Assembly (NCBI RefSeq): GCF_002091955.1
Contig: NZ_MKKY01000038.1
Span: forward strand, 1 to 55,403
Origin: Rhodococcus sp. 1168
GTDB lineage: Bacteria > Actinomycetota > Actinomycetes > Mycobacteriales > Mycobacteriaceae
DNA: 55,403 bases
Direction: 5' to 3'
Shown here: piece by piece, positions 18,790 through 27,543 of the stretch
Position numbering within the stretch: position 1 is the first letter of the stretch
Layout of the letters: every line of letters starts with the position of its first letter
The notes under the pieces: model-generated
Databases searched by the model: none
Told to the model about the DNA's origin: nothing
What the model saw: only the letters and a program-made list of their open reading frames with translations
Made by a program: the position numbers and the translations under genes

Positions 18790-19266
18790 ATTGCCGAGCA
18801 GCTTTGTCGCTGCATCCAATCCCTCTGCCGTGCCGACCGCAACGAGCAGATCGCCGGAGACGATCAGGAAGTCAGGGTTCGGTGACGGTTGGACCTGCCC
18901 GGCGCGCATGACCGCAACGATGGACACACCGGTCTTGGTGCGCATAGTGGTGTCGCCGAGAGTTCGGCCGTCGAATCGCGAGCCCTCTTTGATGCGGAGC
19001 TGTCGCGTGTGGATACCGGGGAGTTCACGGTGCTCTTCCCCTAGCTGAGCAATGAGTTGCGGCGTGCCGAGCAAATTGCCCAGCGCCGCCGCTTCCTCAT
19101 TGCTCAGTGTGATAGACGCCTGTGTCGCGTCGGGATCATCCATGCGCGAAACGATCAGTTCGTTCACGCCGTCCTTGCGGGTGATGACACCGATGCGGCG
19201 CCCAGACGCGAGGGCGAAATCCTTCCGCACCCCGATCCCGGGCAGCAGGGTCACTTCGACATTCAT
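18784..19266 (-). CDS. khtT: Antiporter regulatory subunit, KhtT-like TrkA-C protein
   Basis: A 160-residue soluble protein. The C-terminal half (IHTRQLRIKEGSRFDGRTLG, then PNPDFLIVSGDLLVAVGT) is a RCK_C/TrkA-C domain that binds nucleotides such as c-di-AMP in relatives. The N-terminal half resembles the KhtT N-terminal domain. It is the first gene of a two-gene operon with the antiporter and would gate its ion flux. No strong ribosome site precedes the ATG at 19266. Which ion is moved is inferred from the family. Confidence 0.83.
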   Translation of the reverse strand: MNVEVTLLPGIGVRKDFALASGRRIGVITRKDGVNELIVSRMDDPDATQASITLSNEEAAALGNLLGTPQLIAQLGEEHRELPGIHTRQLRIKEGSRFDGRTLGDTTMRTKTGVSIVAVMRAGQVQPSPNPDFLIVSGDLLVAVGTAEGLDAATKLLGNV

Positions 19267-19318
19267 AGGGGAATGCTAACCCCAGTCGGTATGACCCGTA
19301 CCGCCTAGAGCCCCTCGG

Positions 19319-19633
19319 TCAGGACGCGACAGCGGCCAGCAGTGCTTCACGCTGGTTGGCGCCGAGTCCACCGATACGGCGGGTGTCTGCGATGGAAAGC
19401 TGCTCGAGCAGCTGTGCGGCGCGCACCGAACCGACACCCGGAAGTGCCTTGATCAGTGCGGAGACCTTGGTCTTCTTGACGATCTCGTCGCCCTCGGCCT
19501 TTGCGAGAACGTCAGCAACGCTCAGCTCGCCGGACTTGACGGCGGCCAGCAGCTTCGACCTGGCGGTACGTGCCTCGGCCGCCTTGGCCAACGCCGCGGT
19601 GCGCTGTTCCGGAGTCAATACTGGTAAAGCCAT
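19319..19633 (-). CDS. mihF: Integration host factor, actinobacterial type (mIHF)
   Basis: A 104-residue nucleoid-associated protein. The helix-two-turns-helix DNA-binding core is visible in KVSALIKALPGVGSVRAAQL, followed by IADTRRIGGLGANQREALL, matching mIHF of mycobacteria and sIHF of streptomycetes. Those proteins bend DNA and assist phage integration and nucleoid compaction. The ATG at 19633 has GAGGAGAT at good spacing. The canonical mihF lies beside gmk in the pyrimidine region; here there is no gmk, so this is probably an extra copy. Confidence 0.9.
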   Translation of the reverse strand: MALPVLTPEQRTAALAKAAEARTARSKLLAAVKSGELSVADVLAKAEGDEIVKKTKVSALIKALPGVGSVRAAQLLEQLSIADTRRIGGLGANQREALLAAVAS

Positions 19634-19914
19634 GGCCTTATCTCCTCGATAGTGGTGACCCGTCGCTCAATGACATGGTCGGGACCCTCTTGCATCGTGC
19701 CCGGTGGCTCGGACAATCTTTTCGAACGACACGCATGTCATTCGGAGTGAGCCACCGATCCTTCACCGCCAGGCTACGTGCTTTCGCTTTCGGGGTATGC
19801 CCCGACCAGCAGTTCGGCGGATCCGGATCTCGGCAACTGTGTCACTTCGGTCCAGCTGGCGCCAGTAGCGAGGGGTCTCGATAGCGCGTGAAGCCGATGG
19901 GGCTCGTCATCCGG
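19634..19914. other. Non-coding stretch upstream of mihF
   Basis: No gene is supported. It should hold the mihF promoter. A small inverted repeat TCGGGG/CCCCGA (19790-19805) could be a weak hairpin. The far end is the 3' flank of the acyl-CoA synthetase pseudogene. Confidence 0.5.
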
Positions 19915-21238
19915 TCAGCCCGCATCGGCAGGTGAATACGTGCTTCGGAGAGCGACTTTGACAACCTTGCCACTGGCGTTGCGGGGGAGGGCGTCGACGA
20001 CCACGAGCTCTTTCGGGTGTTTGTACCGTGCGAGGTGCTCGCCCAGCCACTCCGCAAGTTCCTCCAGGGTCAGATCCGGGGCCCCGGACGCGTCGGTCAG
20101 GGCAACTACGGCTACGAGTACCTCGCCCCAGGTCTCGTCGGCTCGCCCGATGACTGCAGCTTCGCGGATCCGTGGATGTGAGAAGAGGACGTTCTCCACT
20201 TCGGCGCAGTAGATGTTCTCGCCACCGGAGATGATCATGTCCTTCTTGTGGTCGACTACGAAGACGAACCCTTCGTCGTCCTGACGGACCAGGTCCCCGG
20301 AGTGGAACCAACCACCGCCGAACGCGTCGGCCGTGGCATCGGGGTTCTGCCAGTACTCACGCATGAGAGTAGGGCCCCAGTAGACGATCTCACCGATCTC
20401 CCCGCGAGCGACGTCGTGCATGTCGTCGTCGACCACACGGGCCGAAACGGTGGCGATGACGCGTCCGACGGAGCCGAGCTTGCGCAGCGCATCGGCTCCG
20501 TCGAGAACACAGGTGATGGGTGACATCTCGGTTTGGCCGAAGACCGCGACGTTGAGTGCTTCGGGGAACGTTGCCGACATGGCCTCCAAGATGGTGTCCG
20601 AGGCCGGGGCGGCGCCCCAGTACCCCCAGCAGCAGACTCGGAGCCAGGCAGCCGAGGGCCGCGATGTGAAACATCGGTGACGCGCAGAAGCCGATTTCGT
20701 CCACGCCGTGCATCTGCAGTGCGCGAATGCACGTCAGCGCTTTCGCCTGCATGTTGGCGTGGGTCAGCACAGCACCTTTCGGTCGGCCGGTGGTGCCGGA
20801 GGCATACACGATCAGTGCAGGTGCATCATCGGGGACGTCGACGGGTGCGGCGTGTTCGGCGGCGACGAGCAATCCCTCGTACTCCGCACCGACCGTCGCA
20901 CCGCTGTTACCGGCCAGGAACGCGACGTCAGGGGCGGTCATCCTGAAGTTCACGGGTACTGCCAGCGCGCCGAGCGCATTGATCGCCAGGACCGATTCGA
21001 GGTATTCGGGGCGGTTGAGCATGAGGATCAGGACGCGATCTCCGGCGCCGACACCTCATCGGCTCAGGACATCGGCGAACCTCGCGACCCGATCGGAAAG
21101 CTCGCGCCAGGTGGTCGATTCACCGAGAAACCGCAGCGCGAGCCCATCCGGATTCATCAGGGCGTGCCGCCGAACCTGGTTGTTCCAATTGTTGCGAACC
21201 GAACGTTGCGGCTCTTGAACGTGATCGGATGGGTCCAT
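19915..21238 (-). pseudogene. Acyl-CoA synthetase (AMP-forming), inactivated by a stop and an internal deletion
   Basis: Reading from 21238, the N-terminus (MDPSDHVQEPQRSVRNNW) runs to FADVLSR, then meets TGA at 21056-21058 and continues in the same frame as GVGAGDRVLILMLN, through the P-loop YASGTTGRPKGAV and MFHIAALGCLAPSLLLG. At about 20617-20628 the frame shifts and jumps straight to WGAAPASDTILEAM, so roughly 60 residues of the core are missing. The remainder is normal: FGQTEMSP, HSGDLVRQDDEGFVFVVDHK, ISGGENIY and NASGKVVK. The gene once activated a fatty or other carboxylic acid with CoA. It is last in an operon with the aldehyde dehydrogenase and MpaB genes. Confidence 0.92.
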
Positions 21239-21295
21239 TGCTGGTTCCTCTTTTCGCGCGAACCGCACACGGCGGCTACTGGGGCTCTTTACCGG

Positions 21296-22231
21296 TCAGA
21301 GTGTCGCCGGGTCTTGAACTCGTGGACCGACGCTGCGTTCGGGTGTGTACGGACACGTCGATGGATCGGCGAGCACACCGAGCTGGCTCGGACGGTAGCC
21401 GCGCGGGTAGCCGGGGTACGTCTTGTTCTTCGAATCGTCGGTAGTTCTCGAATTCCGACGCTTGGGCAAAAATCGTTCCCCGCGTGCTTTGGCGCGCAAA
21501 CTCGCTACCGCGATGCGACGCAGAGTCGGTGAGCCGGCCGGGAAGCCGAACGCATGCGCCATCTTGTCGTCCATCAGCGCATAGACACCTTGCCGTACCG
21601 CCGGATGCAGTGCCGTCGGAAACCATGAGCAGAACAAGTCGAGGGTGTACTTCCCGACGCGGTGGTTGTCCTCGGTGTACCGGAACGTGCGTTCTTCGTA
21701 GTCGAGTTTGAATCGCGCGAATTCGGTGTAGGACTCGGGAATGTTCTTGATACCCATCCGAATTCCGACTTCGCGGTAGAAATAGAACGTGGCCAGGCGT
21801 TCCTTCGGGTGCAGCCGACGCCAGCCGTATCGGTCGATCCAATCGATCGGCTCGTAGATGAATGTGGTCAGGACATAGAGCAAGTCGTCGTTGTCGATGT
21901 CGTACTTGCCGTGCATTCGATTGATCGTCCGCAGTGACTCGCGTCCCCTCTCGGAGTCGTAGCCGTGCTCGAGCATCTCCGCCATCAGGAGCGATGTGTC
22001 GTCGTAGCGCTTCTGCGGTCGATTCTCGAATTCGCCTGTTTTCTCCAACAGTTCGGAGATGGTCGGGACGCAGTACGTCCGGAACAGGGCGAATTCCAGA
22101 GCGCGTTGGTAGTCCCACGGAAACTCGCAGCCTGCGGTGATGAGATGAATCTCGTGGTTGTCCACTCTCGGATCGAGTTCCTCTATTCGGCGCAACCACC
22201 CGTACCGGCCGCGCTTGGGAGTGAAATCCAT
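21296..22231 (-). CDS. MpaB-like oxygenase (DUF2236 family)
   Basis: A 311-residue protein of the ER-bound oxygenase MpaB/latex-clearing family, in which relatives bind haem b and cleave or oxidise lipophilic substrates. Family features include the region FALFRTYCVPTISELL, RYDDTSLLMAEMLEHG, and LHPKERLATFYFYREVGIRM with conserved basic and aromatic residues. The C-terminal 50 residues are basic and probably disordered. Its ATG follows the aldehyde dehydrogenase stop after one base, so it is translationally coupled. It is followed after 57 bases by the broken acyl-CoA synthetase. The substrate is unknown. Confidence 0.8.
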   Translation of the reverse strand: MDFTPKRGRYGWLRRIEELDPRVDNHEIHLITAGCEFPWDYQRALEFALFRTYCVPTISELLEKTGEFENRPQKRYDDTSLLMAEMLEHGYDSERGRESLRTINRMHGKYDIDNDDLLYVLTTFIYEPIDWIDRYGWRRLHPKERLATFYFYREVGIRMGIKNIPESYTEFARFKLDYEERTFRYTEDNHRVGKYTLDLFCSWFPTALHPAVRQGVYALMDDKMAHAFGFPAGSPTLRRIAVASLRAKARGERFLPKRRNSRTTDDSKNKTYPGYPRGYRPSQLGVLADPSTCPYTPERSVGPRVQDPATL

Positions 22232-22232
22232 G

Positions 22233-23729
22233 TCAGCCTCTCCCGTGTCGCAGTTTGAGCATCAGTTTCGAAATCTTCATGTCACGTGCTTTGCGGTTCA
22301 TCGTGAGCAGCTTCAGTGGTATCGCGAATTGCTGTACGGCAAGTGATTTGACGGTGCTGAACTCGCGGAGTCCGTCGGCGCCATGGATACGACCGAAGCC
22401 GGAGTCGCCCGTACCACCGAACGGTAGGGCGGGAATGCCGGCGAACCCGAGAACGGAATTGACCGTCACGACGCCGCAGTCGAGTCTTTCCGCTGCTCGT
22501 CGTCCGGCCTCGGTGTCCTTGGTGAATACCGAGGCGCCGAGTCCGTACACCGATGCGTTGGCGCGTTCGATACCTTCGTCGAGATCACGAACCTTGTTCA
22601 CTACCACCGTCGGACCGAAAGTCTCTTCCGTTATCGCAGTGGAATTCTCGGGAACGTCGGTGAGAATGACGGGGTCGATGTACGGGCTGTGCAGCGATTC
22701 GAGGCCACCGACGACAGCACGCGCGCCTTTGGCCAGGGCGTCCTCGATCTGGCCTCGGACGATGTCGCTCTGCTTACCGAGGGTCATCGGACCGTACGAG
22801 GAGGATCCGGAACCGCCGGGCTTCAACGCTGATACTGCCGCAGCAAGTTTGTCGACGAAGTCCTCGTACACCGGAGCCGCGACATAGATCCGCTCGACAC
22901 CCGCGCACGTCTGACCCGCATTGCCCATCGCGCCGAAGGCTGCAAACTCGACGGCTGCGTCGAGATCGGCGTCCGCGTCGACGAGCATGGCATCTTTGCC
23001 ACCACATTCGGCAACGAGCGGGGTCAGCGACTGGGCGCACGTTGCCATGACCTTCTTGGCAGTGGCAGTGGACCCGGTGAAGGCGATTTTGTCGACTCCC
23101 GCAGTGCACAACGCAGCGCCGGTCGATCCGTCACCGGTGACGGTCTGCAGCACCAGCTGTGTCGGCGCGAGGGACTCCCACTTCTTCGCCAGCCACACAC
23201 CGACACCCGGGGTGAGCTCGCTCGGTTTGAACACCACCGCGTTGCCGGCCGCAAGTGAATACGCGATGGAACCCATCGGGGTGTACAGCGGGTAGTTCCA
23301 CGGCCCGATGACGCCGACCACGCCGAACGGCCGATAGCCCACATATGCCTTCTGATTGGCGCTGATCAGCCCCGAGGACACCTTGCGCTGCTTCAGCGTC
23401 TTCTCGGCGTTCCGTGCAGCCCAATCGATGTGTTCGGCGGCCATCATGACCTCGAGAATCGCATCCTCATCGGGCTTGCCGCTCTCGGCGGCAATGACCG
23501 CAGCAAGGCTCTGCGCATCCTTGGCGATTGCGTTCTTGAACTCGAGCAACCAATTCTTGCGTCCGGTGAAACCTTGAAGATCCCACCACCGAGAAGCTGC
23601 CCGAGCGCGGTCGACGGCGGCCCGGACTGCCTCGTCGTCGGAGATCGGATAGCTGGCCAGAACGTCGCCTGTCCTCGGATCGAGACTGTCGAAAGTCCGA
23701 ACTTCCATCTGCGTGACCTGGTCCGTCAT
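22233..23729 (-). CDS. Aldehyde dehydrogenase (succinate-semialdehyde type)
   Basis: A 498-residue NAD(P)-dependent enzyme. The catalytic cysteine is C275 in GNAGQTCAGV and the general base is E241 in ECGGKDAM; GPWNYPLYTP and FTGSTATAKKV form the cofactor site. An extended C-terminal tail (NRKARDMKISKLMLKLRHG) is not part of the core fold. The ATG at 23729 is chosen because GGGAGGAT lies about eight bases upstream. It is the first gene of an operon with an MpaB-like oxygenase, suggesting that an aldehyde from oxygenase cleavage is oxidised to an acid and then activated with CoA. A 28-bp palindrome just upstream is a likely operator. Confidence 0.9.
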   Translation of the reverse strand: MTDQVTQMEVRTFDSLDPRTGDVLASYPISDDEAVRAAVDRARAASRWWDLQGFTGRKNWLLEFKNAIAKDAQSLAAVIAAESGKPDEDAILEVMMAAEHIDWAARNAEKTLKQRKVSSGLISANQKAYVGYRPFGVVGVIGPWNYPLYTPMGSIAYSLAAGNAVVFKPSELTPGVGVWLAKKWESLAPTQLVLQTVTGDGSTGAALCTAGVDKIAFTGSTATAKKVMATCAQSLTPLVAECGGKDAMLVDADADLDAAVEFAAFGAMGNAGQTCAGVERIYVAAPVYEDFVDKLAAAVSALKPGGSGSSSYGPMTLGKQSDIVRGQIEDALAKGARAVVGGLESLHSPYIDPVILTDVPENSTAITEETFGPTVVVNKVRDLDEGIERANASVYGLGASVFTKDTEAGRRAAERLDCGVVTVNSVLGFAGIPALPFGGTGDSGFGRIHGADGLREFSTVKSLAVQQFAIPLKLLTMNRKARDMKISKLMLKLRHGRG

Positions 23730-23754
23730 GGGCCGAAATCCTCCCGGTCTCTGC

Positions 23755-23782
23755 AATCACATCACATATATGTGATGTGATT
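23755..23782. promoter_or_regulatory. 28-bp perfect palindrome upstream of the aldehyde dehydrogenase operon
   Basis: The half AATCACATCACATA is followed directly by its exact complement TATGTGATGTGATT. The symmetry axis is 39 bp upstream of the start codon, where a promoter would be expected. Nested halves (ATCACATA / TATGTGAT) suggest a dimer-binding operator, of the TetR, GntR or MarR kind. No regulator gene is adjacent. Confidence 0.8.
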
Positions 23783-23925
23783 AACTGTTGTCGGGCTCAC
23801 ACTATGCGGCGTGTGCGGTGCCGACAACCAACCGAGTCGCCAGTGATTCGAAGCCCGCGCGAGACGCCATGCGTCGCCGGCTTCGTGGACGCCGAACGGG
23901 TGACAGCGCCTCTCGATGGCGGGGC

Positions 23926-26274
23926 CTAACTCAGATGATGCGGCTGCGGATGCGACTTGTGGGCCTCGTCGGACCCCATGTCGTCCTGGCGACCGTGGCC
24001 TTCGGTGCCGGCAGTCCCGGCAGGAACTAGCTTGATGACGACCGATTTCGATGTCGGACAGTTGCTTCCCACCGCCGTCGAGTCCAGCGGAACCAACGGA
24101 TTGGTCTCCGGGTAGTACGCCGCGGCGCACCCTCTAGGGGTGTCGTATTCGACGATGCGGAAATCCGTGGCACACCGCTCGATATCGTCGTCATCCCATT
24201 TGGTGACGAGGTCGACGTACTCGCCGTCCCGATAGCCGAGTGCGGCAATGTCCTCGCGGTGGACGAACACGACGCGTCGGCCGCCTTCGATTCCTCGGTA
24301 GCGATCGCTCAGGCCGTAGATCGTCGTGTTGAACTGATCGTGACTCCGGAGCGTCTGGAGTAGTAGGTGGCCGTCCGGGACCTGTAGAACGTCGATCGGC
24401 AGGGCAGTGAATTCGCCGCGCCCGGAGTCGGTTTCGAAGGTCCGCGAGTCCCGCGGTGGATGTGGGAGAACGAACCCGCCTGGCCTGCGTACGTTGACCT
24501 CGTAGCCTTCGCAGCCCGGTACGACGCGAGAGATGTGCGTGCGGATGTTTCGATAGTCCTCGCGCATGACCTTCCAGCCGATGCCATGGCGGTCACCCAA
24601 GGTGGCCTCGGCGATGCCGGTGAGGATGGCCACCTCGGACCGGAGGTGCACACTGGCAGGCTTCAACGGGCCGCGCGAAGAATGCACCGAGCAGGTGGAG
24701 TCCTCGACGGAAACCCACTGTGGGCCCGAGGCTTGCACGTCCTGCTCGGTGCGGCCGAGTGTCGGGAGGATGAGGGCAGTCTCGCCACAGACGAGGTGTG
24801 AGCGGTTGATCTTCGTCGAAATGTGCACGGTCATGCGCATGCCGCGCATAGCCTCGAAGGTGACGTCGCTGTCCGGCGTCGCCTGAACGAAGTTGCCGCC
24901 GAGTCCGAGGAAGAAATGGGCTCTACCGTCACGCATCGCGCGGATCGAGTCGACTGTGTCGAGACCGTTCTCGCGCGGTGGATCGAAACCGAACTCGGCC
25001 TCGATGGAGTCGAGGAAGTGCTGCGGGACTCGCTCCCAGATCCCCATGGTGCGATCGCCCTGCACGTTGGAATGTCCGCGGACGGGCAGCAGGCCGGCGC
25101 CGGCCTTGCCGATATTGCCCTGTGCCAGAGCCAGATTGGTGAGTTCTTTGATGGTGGCGACGGCGTTGCGGTGTTGGGTCAAACCCATGGCCCAGCAGAA
25201 GACGGTGGCCTTCGAATCGCGAAGCAGACACGCCGCTTCGGTGATGACTTCCTTTGTCAATCCGGTGGATTCGGTGACAACATCCCAGTCGAGGGCGCGC
25301 ACGTTCTCGCGCCACGCGTCGAACCCTGCGGTGTGGGCCTCGACGAACTCGTGGTCGAGTGCATCCCATTCGACGAGCAACGACCCGAACGCCTGGAACA
25401 GCGCCAGATCTCCGTTGACTCTGATCGGCAAGTGCATGTCGGAGAGGTCTGTACCGGGACCTACCATTCCGCGGACGGTCTGGGGGTTCTTGAAGTTCAC
25501 CAGACCGGCCTCACGCAGTGGGTTGATCGAGAGGATCTTCGCGCCGTTCTGCTTCGCCTTCTCGAGCGCCGACAACATGCGGGGATGGTTGGTGCCTGGA
25601 TTCTGGCCGGCGAGGATGATCAGTTCGGCGTCGTATACGTCGTCGAGCGTCACGCTGGCCTTACCGATGCCGATGGTCTCCTGCAATGCGATCGAGGTGG
25701 ACTCGTGGCACATGTTGGAACAGTCGGGCAGATTGTTGGTACCGAATGCCCGAGCGAAGAGTTGGTAGGTGAAAGCCGACTCGTTCGATGCTCGACCCGA
25801 GGTGTAGAAAATTGCCTCATTGGGATCGGGGAGCGATCGAAGTTCCTCGCCGATGAGCGCGAACGCATCGTCCCACTCGATCGATTCGTAATGCCGGCTA
25901 CCCGGCCGCTTCACCATCGGATGGGTAATTCGCCCCTGCTGCCCGAGCCAGTGCTCGGAGTGACCGTCCAGGTCGGCGATGGTGTGAGAGGCGAAGAACT
26001 CGGGGGTCGCACGCGTCGTCGTCGCTTCCTCGGCCACCGCCTTGGCACCGTTTTCGCAGAACTCGGCGACGTGACGATGGCCGGGGTCGGGATCCGGCCA
26101 GGCGCAACTCATGCAGTCGAAGCCCTCGGCCTGGTTGAGATCGAGAAGAGTCTTCGCGGTCCGAACCGGACCCATGTGGCCGAGCGCGCGTTTCATCGAC
26201 ACCGCTACGGCGGTCAGACCGGCAGCATGAGTCTTCGGTGTGCCGATGTCGAGGTCGGTTTCGTGACGCTCCAT
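23926..26274 (-). CDS. FdhF/YdeP-family molybdopterin oxidoreductase
   Basis: A 782-residue protein of the formate dehydrogenase alpha-like group (FdhF2/YdeP type). The N-terminus has a two-cysteine motif FDCMSCAWPDP near residues 51-61 rather than the usual four Fe-S cysteines. Molybdopterin-domain segments include IFYTSGRASNESAFTYQL, NMCHESTS and GHSNVQGDRTMG. The C-terminal domain has YRGIEGGRRVVFVHREDI. Substrate is not certain: the Corynebacterium relative oxidises formate, and Escherichia YdeP affects acid resistance. AAAGGA is seven bases before the ATG. It follows the ACBP gene by 29 bases and likely shares its mRNA. Confidence 0.85.
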   Translation of the reverse strand: MERHETDLDIGTPKTHAAGLTAVAVSMKRALGHMGPVRTAKTLLDLNQAEGFDCMSCAWPDPDPGHRHVAEFCENGAKAVAEEATTTRATPEFFASHTIADLDGHSEHWLGQQGRITHPMVKRPGSRHYESIEWDDAFALIGEELRSLPDPNEAIFYTSGRASNESAFTYQLFARAFGTNNLPDCSNMCHESTSIALQETIGIGKASVTLDDVYDAELIILAGQNPGTNHPRMLSALEKAKQNGAKILSINPLREAGLVNFKNPQTVRGMVGPGTDLSDMHLPIRVNGDLALFQAFGSLLVEWDALDHEFVEAHTAGFDAWRENVRALDWDVVTESTGLTKEVITEAACLLRDSKATVFCWAMGLTQHRNAVATIKELTNLALAQGNIGKAGAGLLPVRGHSNVQGDRTMGIWERVPQHFLDSIEAEFGFDPPRENGLDTVDSIRAMRDGRAHFFLGLGGNFVQATPDSDVTFEAMRGMRMTVHISTKINRSHLVCGETALILPTLGRTEQDVQASGPQWVSVEDSTCSVHSSRGPLKPASVHLRSEVAILTGIAEATLGDRHGIGWKVMREDYRNIRTHISRVVPGCEGYEVNVRRPGGFVLPHPPRDSRTFETDSGRGEFTALPIDVLQVPDGHLLLQTLRSHDQFNTTIYGLSDRYRGIEGGRRVVFVHREDIAALGYRDGEYVDLVTKWDDDDIERCATDFRIVEYDTPRGCAAAYYPETNPLVPLDSTAVGSNCPTSKSVVIKLVPAGTAGTEGHGRQDDMGSDEAHKSHPQPHHLS

Positions 26275-26303
26275 GCTGGGTCCTTTCGGGTCGGGCGAAG
26301 CTG

Positions 26304-26564
26304 CTACTTGCCGAGCATCCTGGCAACCAAGTCAACGTAGGACTGTTTCGCCGAATCCTGGCTCGTTCCTTCGAGCTTCGCCCAGGCGTCGAACTTGGCG
26401 CGATTGACCATGTCCAGTCTTCCGGGGCGCTTACCCTCGGCATCGCCTTTCGAACCTTGCTTGAACAACGAATACAAGGCGAGAAGATCGTCGTTGCTGG
26501 GCTTGGAGGTCAGCGTCTTCACCTCGATCTGGGCCTGCTGAAACGACTGCTCGAGATCGGACAC
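26304..26564 (-). CDS. Acyl-CoA-binding protein (ACBP)
   Basis: An 86-residue four-helix protein that would bind long-chain acyl-CoA in the cytoplasm. The diagnostic region is LLALYSLFKQGSKGDAEGKR, followed by PGRLDMVNRAKFDAWAKLEG and SQDSAKQSYVDLV. The GTG at 26564 (VSDLEQSFQQA) has GGGAG eight bases upstream and matches the family start; the longer upstream frame is not conserved. ACBP is common in eukaryotes and patchy in bacteria. It directly precedes the molybdoenzyme gene. Confidence 0.9.
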   Translation of the reverse strand: MSDLEQSFQQAQIEVKTLTSKPSNDDLLALYSLFKQGSKGDAEGKRPGRLDMVNRAKFDAWAKLEGTSQDSAKQSYVDLVARMLGK

Positions 26565-26620
26565 TTTTCGGCTCCCTTGTTTTGCGACGCAGTTTTGCGA
26601 CACATGCTTCTGTAGAACGA

Positions 26621-26860
26621 TCATGGCACGCGGGCGGAGTGCTGGCGGGCCGTTCGTCCGGCATCGGTGACGAGGTGGACGCAATGAGCGGGAAACCCCT
26701 CGTGTGTTGCGGTGTCAGTCCCGTCGAGGTACCCGACGAACAACGAGGTGAGCGCTCCGACGACACCGATGGCGACCAAGTGGTGGTCTACGGCGTCGAG
26801 GCCGGCCGAGTCGGCGGGGGATATCGCGGCCCCGACGAAGTATCGCCTCAGCGAGGGTGG
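26621..26860 (-). pseudogene. TetR-family regulator remnant (C-terminal domain only)
   Basis: A frame ending at 26621 reads SLRRYFVGAAISPADSAGLD, then AIGVVGALTSLFVGYLDGT and HCVHLVTDAGR. This is the usual end of a TetR C-terminal domain. No DNA-binding N-terminus is present: upstream of about 26860 the frame lies antiphase inside the CGNR gene and loses similarity. It is a truncated gene left by deletion. Confidence 0.65.
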
Positions 26861-27456
26861 GTCGAAGCGAGGCGGTGGTTTTCTGCAGTGCGTGCAACTC
26901 TGGCCCGGTTTCCGCAGACATTGCTGCACCAGTGCTGCCGCGAGTCGAACTGGGTGAAGTACAGGACACAACGGGGAGCGTGACATTTTCGAAGCAGCCG
27001 CGACCGTGGCCCGGTCACGGTATCGATCGCTGCCATCGATATGGAGGCAACTACATTCGACTCGTCGGTGCCATCGCCGTTGCGTAACGCAAGGATGGCA
27101 GCGTCGCCGATCCTCCTGACTTGGAGTTGGGGGACAAGCGGCAGCATGTTCAGTGTCTCGTTCAGTGCGGTGACGTCGGATTCGGTCAGCGTGCCTGTCA
27201 CCAGCGTCTTGTACAGGGCATCGATCTGCGCTCGATTGGTCCGCAACTCGGTCAGCTGCGTCACGGTCGGTGTGAAAGGTGCAGGCCCGTTGAGATCTGT
27301 GTGAACTGCATCCATCCATCGGTGTGCGGACCCCTGGTCCTCCAGTAAGTCGACAACGTGTCGGCCGTTGTAGTACCTGCTGCTGAGGAAGTTGGTTGCC
27401 AGGGACTCGAACGGCCGCAGAAGCACCCCGTCTTTGATCTCTCGAATCCGGGTCAT
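26848..27456 (-). CDS. CGNR zinc-finger regulator (ABATE domain)
   Basis: A 202-residue likely transcription factor. The N-terminal ABATE-type domain has the stress-regulator pattern SLATNFLSSRYYNGRHVVDL near residues 18-38. The C-terminal zinc finger is CHAPRCVLYF, then WCSNVCGNRARVARTAE, with four cysteines and the CGNR signature. Its last codons meet the TetR remnant, so the 3' end may have been altered by the deletion there. It is divergent from the HPP-family gene with a palindromic site between, which suggests local control. Confidence 0.85.
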   Translation of the reverse strand: MTRIREIKDGVLLRPFESLATNFLSSRYYNGRHVVDLLEDQGSAHRWMDAVHTDLNGPAPFTPTVTQLTELRTNRAQIDALYKTLVTGTLTESDVTALNETLNMLPLVPQLQVRRIGDAAILALRNGDGTDESNVVASISMAAIDTVTGPRSRLLRKCHAPRCVLYFTQFDSRQHWCSNVCGNRARVARTAENHRLASTHPR

Positions 27457-27522
27457 CGCTTGACATTCTTTCCCACAGTGGAAGGTTCCAATTGGATTGC
27501 CATTAGTCTACTCTCACTATCA

Positions 27523-27543
27523 ACTAATGGATATACCGTTAGT
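27523..27543. promoter_or_regulatory. Operator-like palindrome between CGNR and HPP genes
   Basis: ACTAATGG and CCGTTAGT face each other across ATATA (7 of 8 symmetric). A further inverted copy CATTAGT lies at 27501-27507. The site is in the 103-bp divergent promoter region, 17 bp from the HPP start codon. Confidence 0.6.

Noticed and set aside
24823..26340. 505-codon open frame antisense to the FdhF-type gene
   Set aside because: Antisense shadow; motifs exist only on the minus strand.
26579..26604. GTTTTGCGAC-type short direct repeat upstream of the ACBP gene
   Set aside because: Two short copies only, near a decayed gene; too weak to list as a site.
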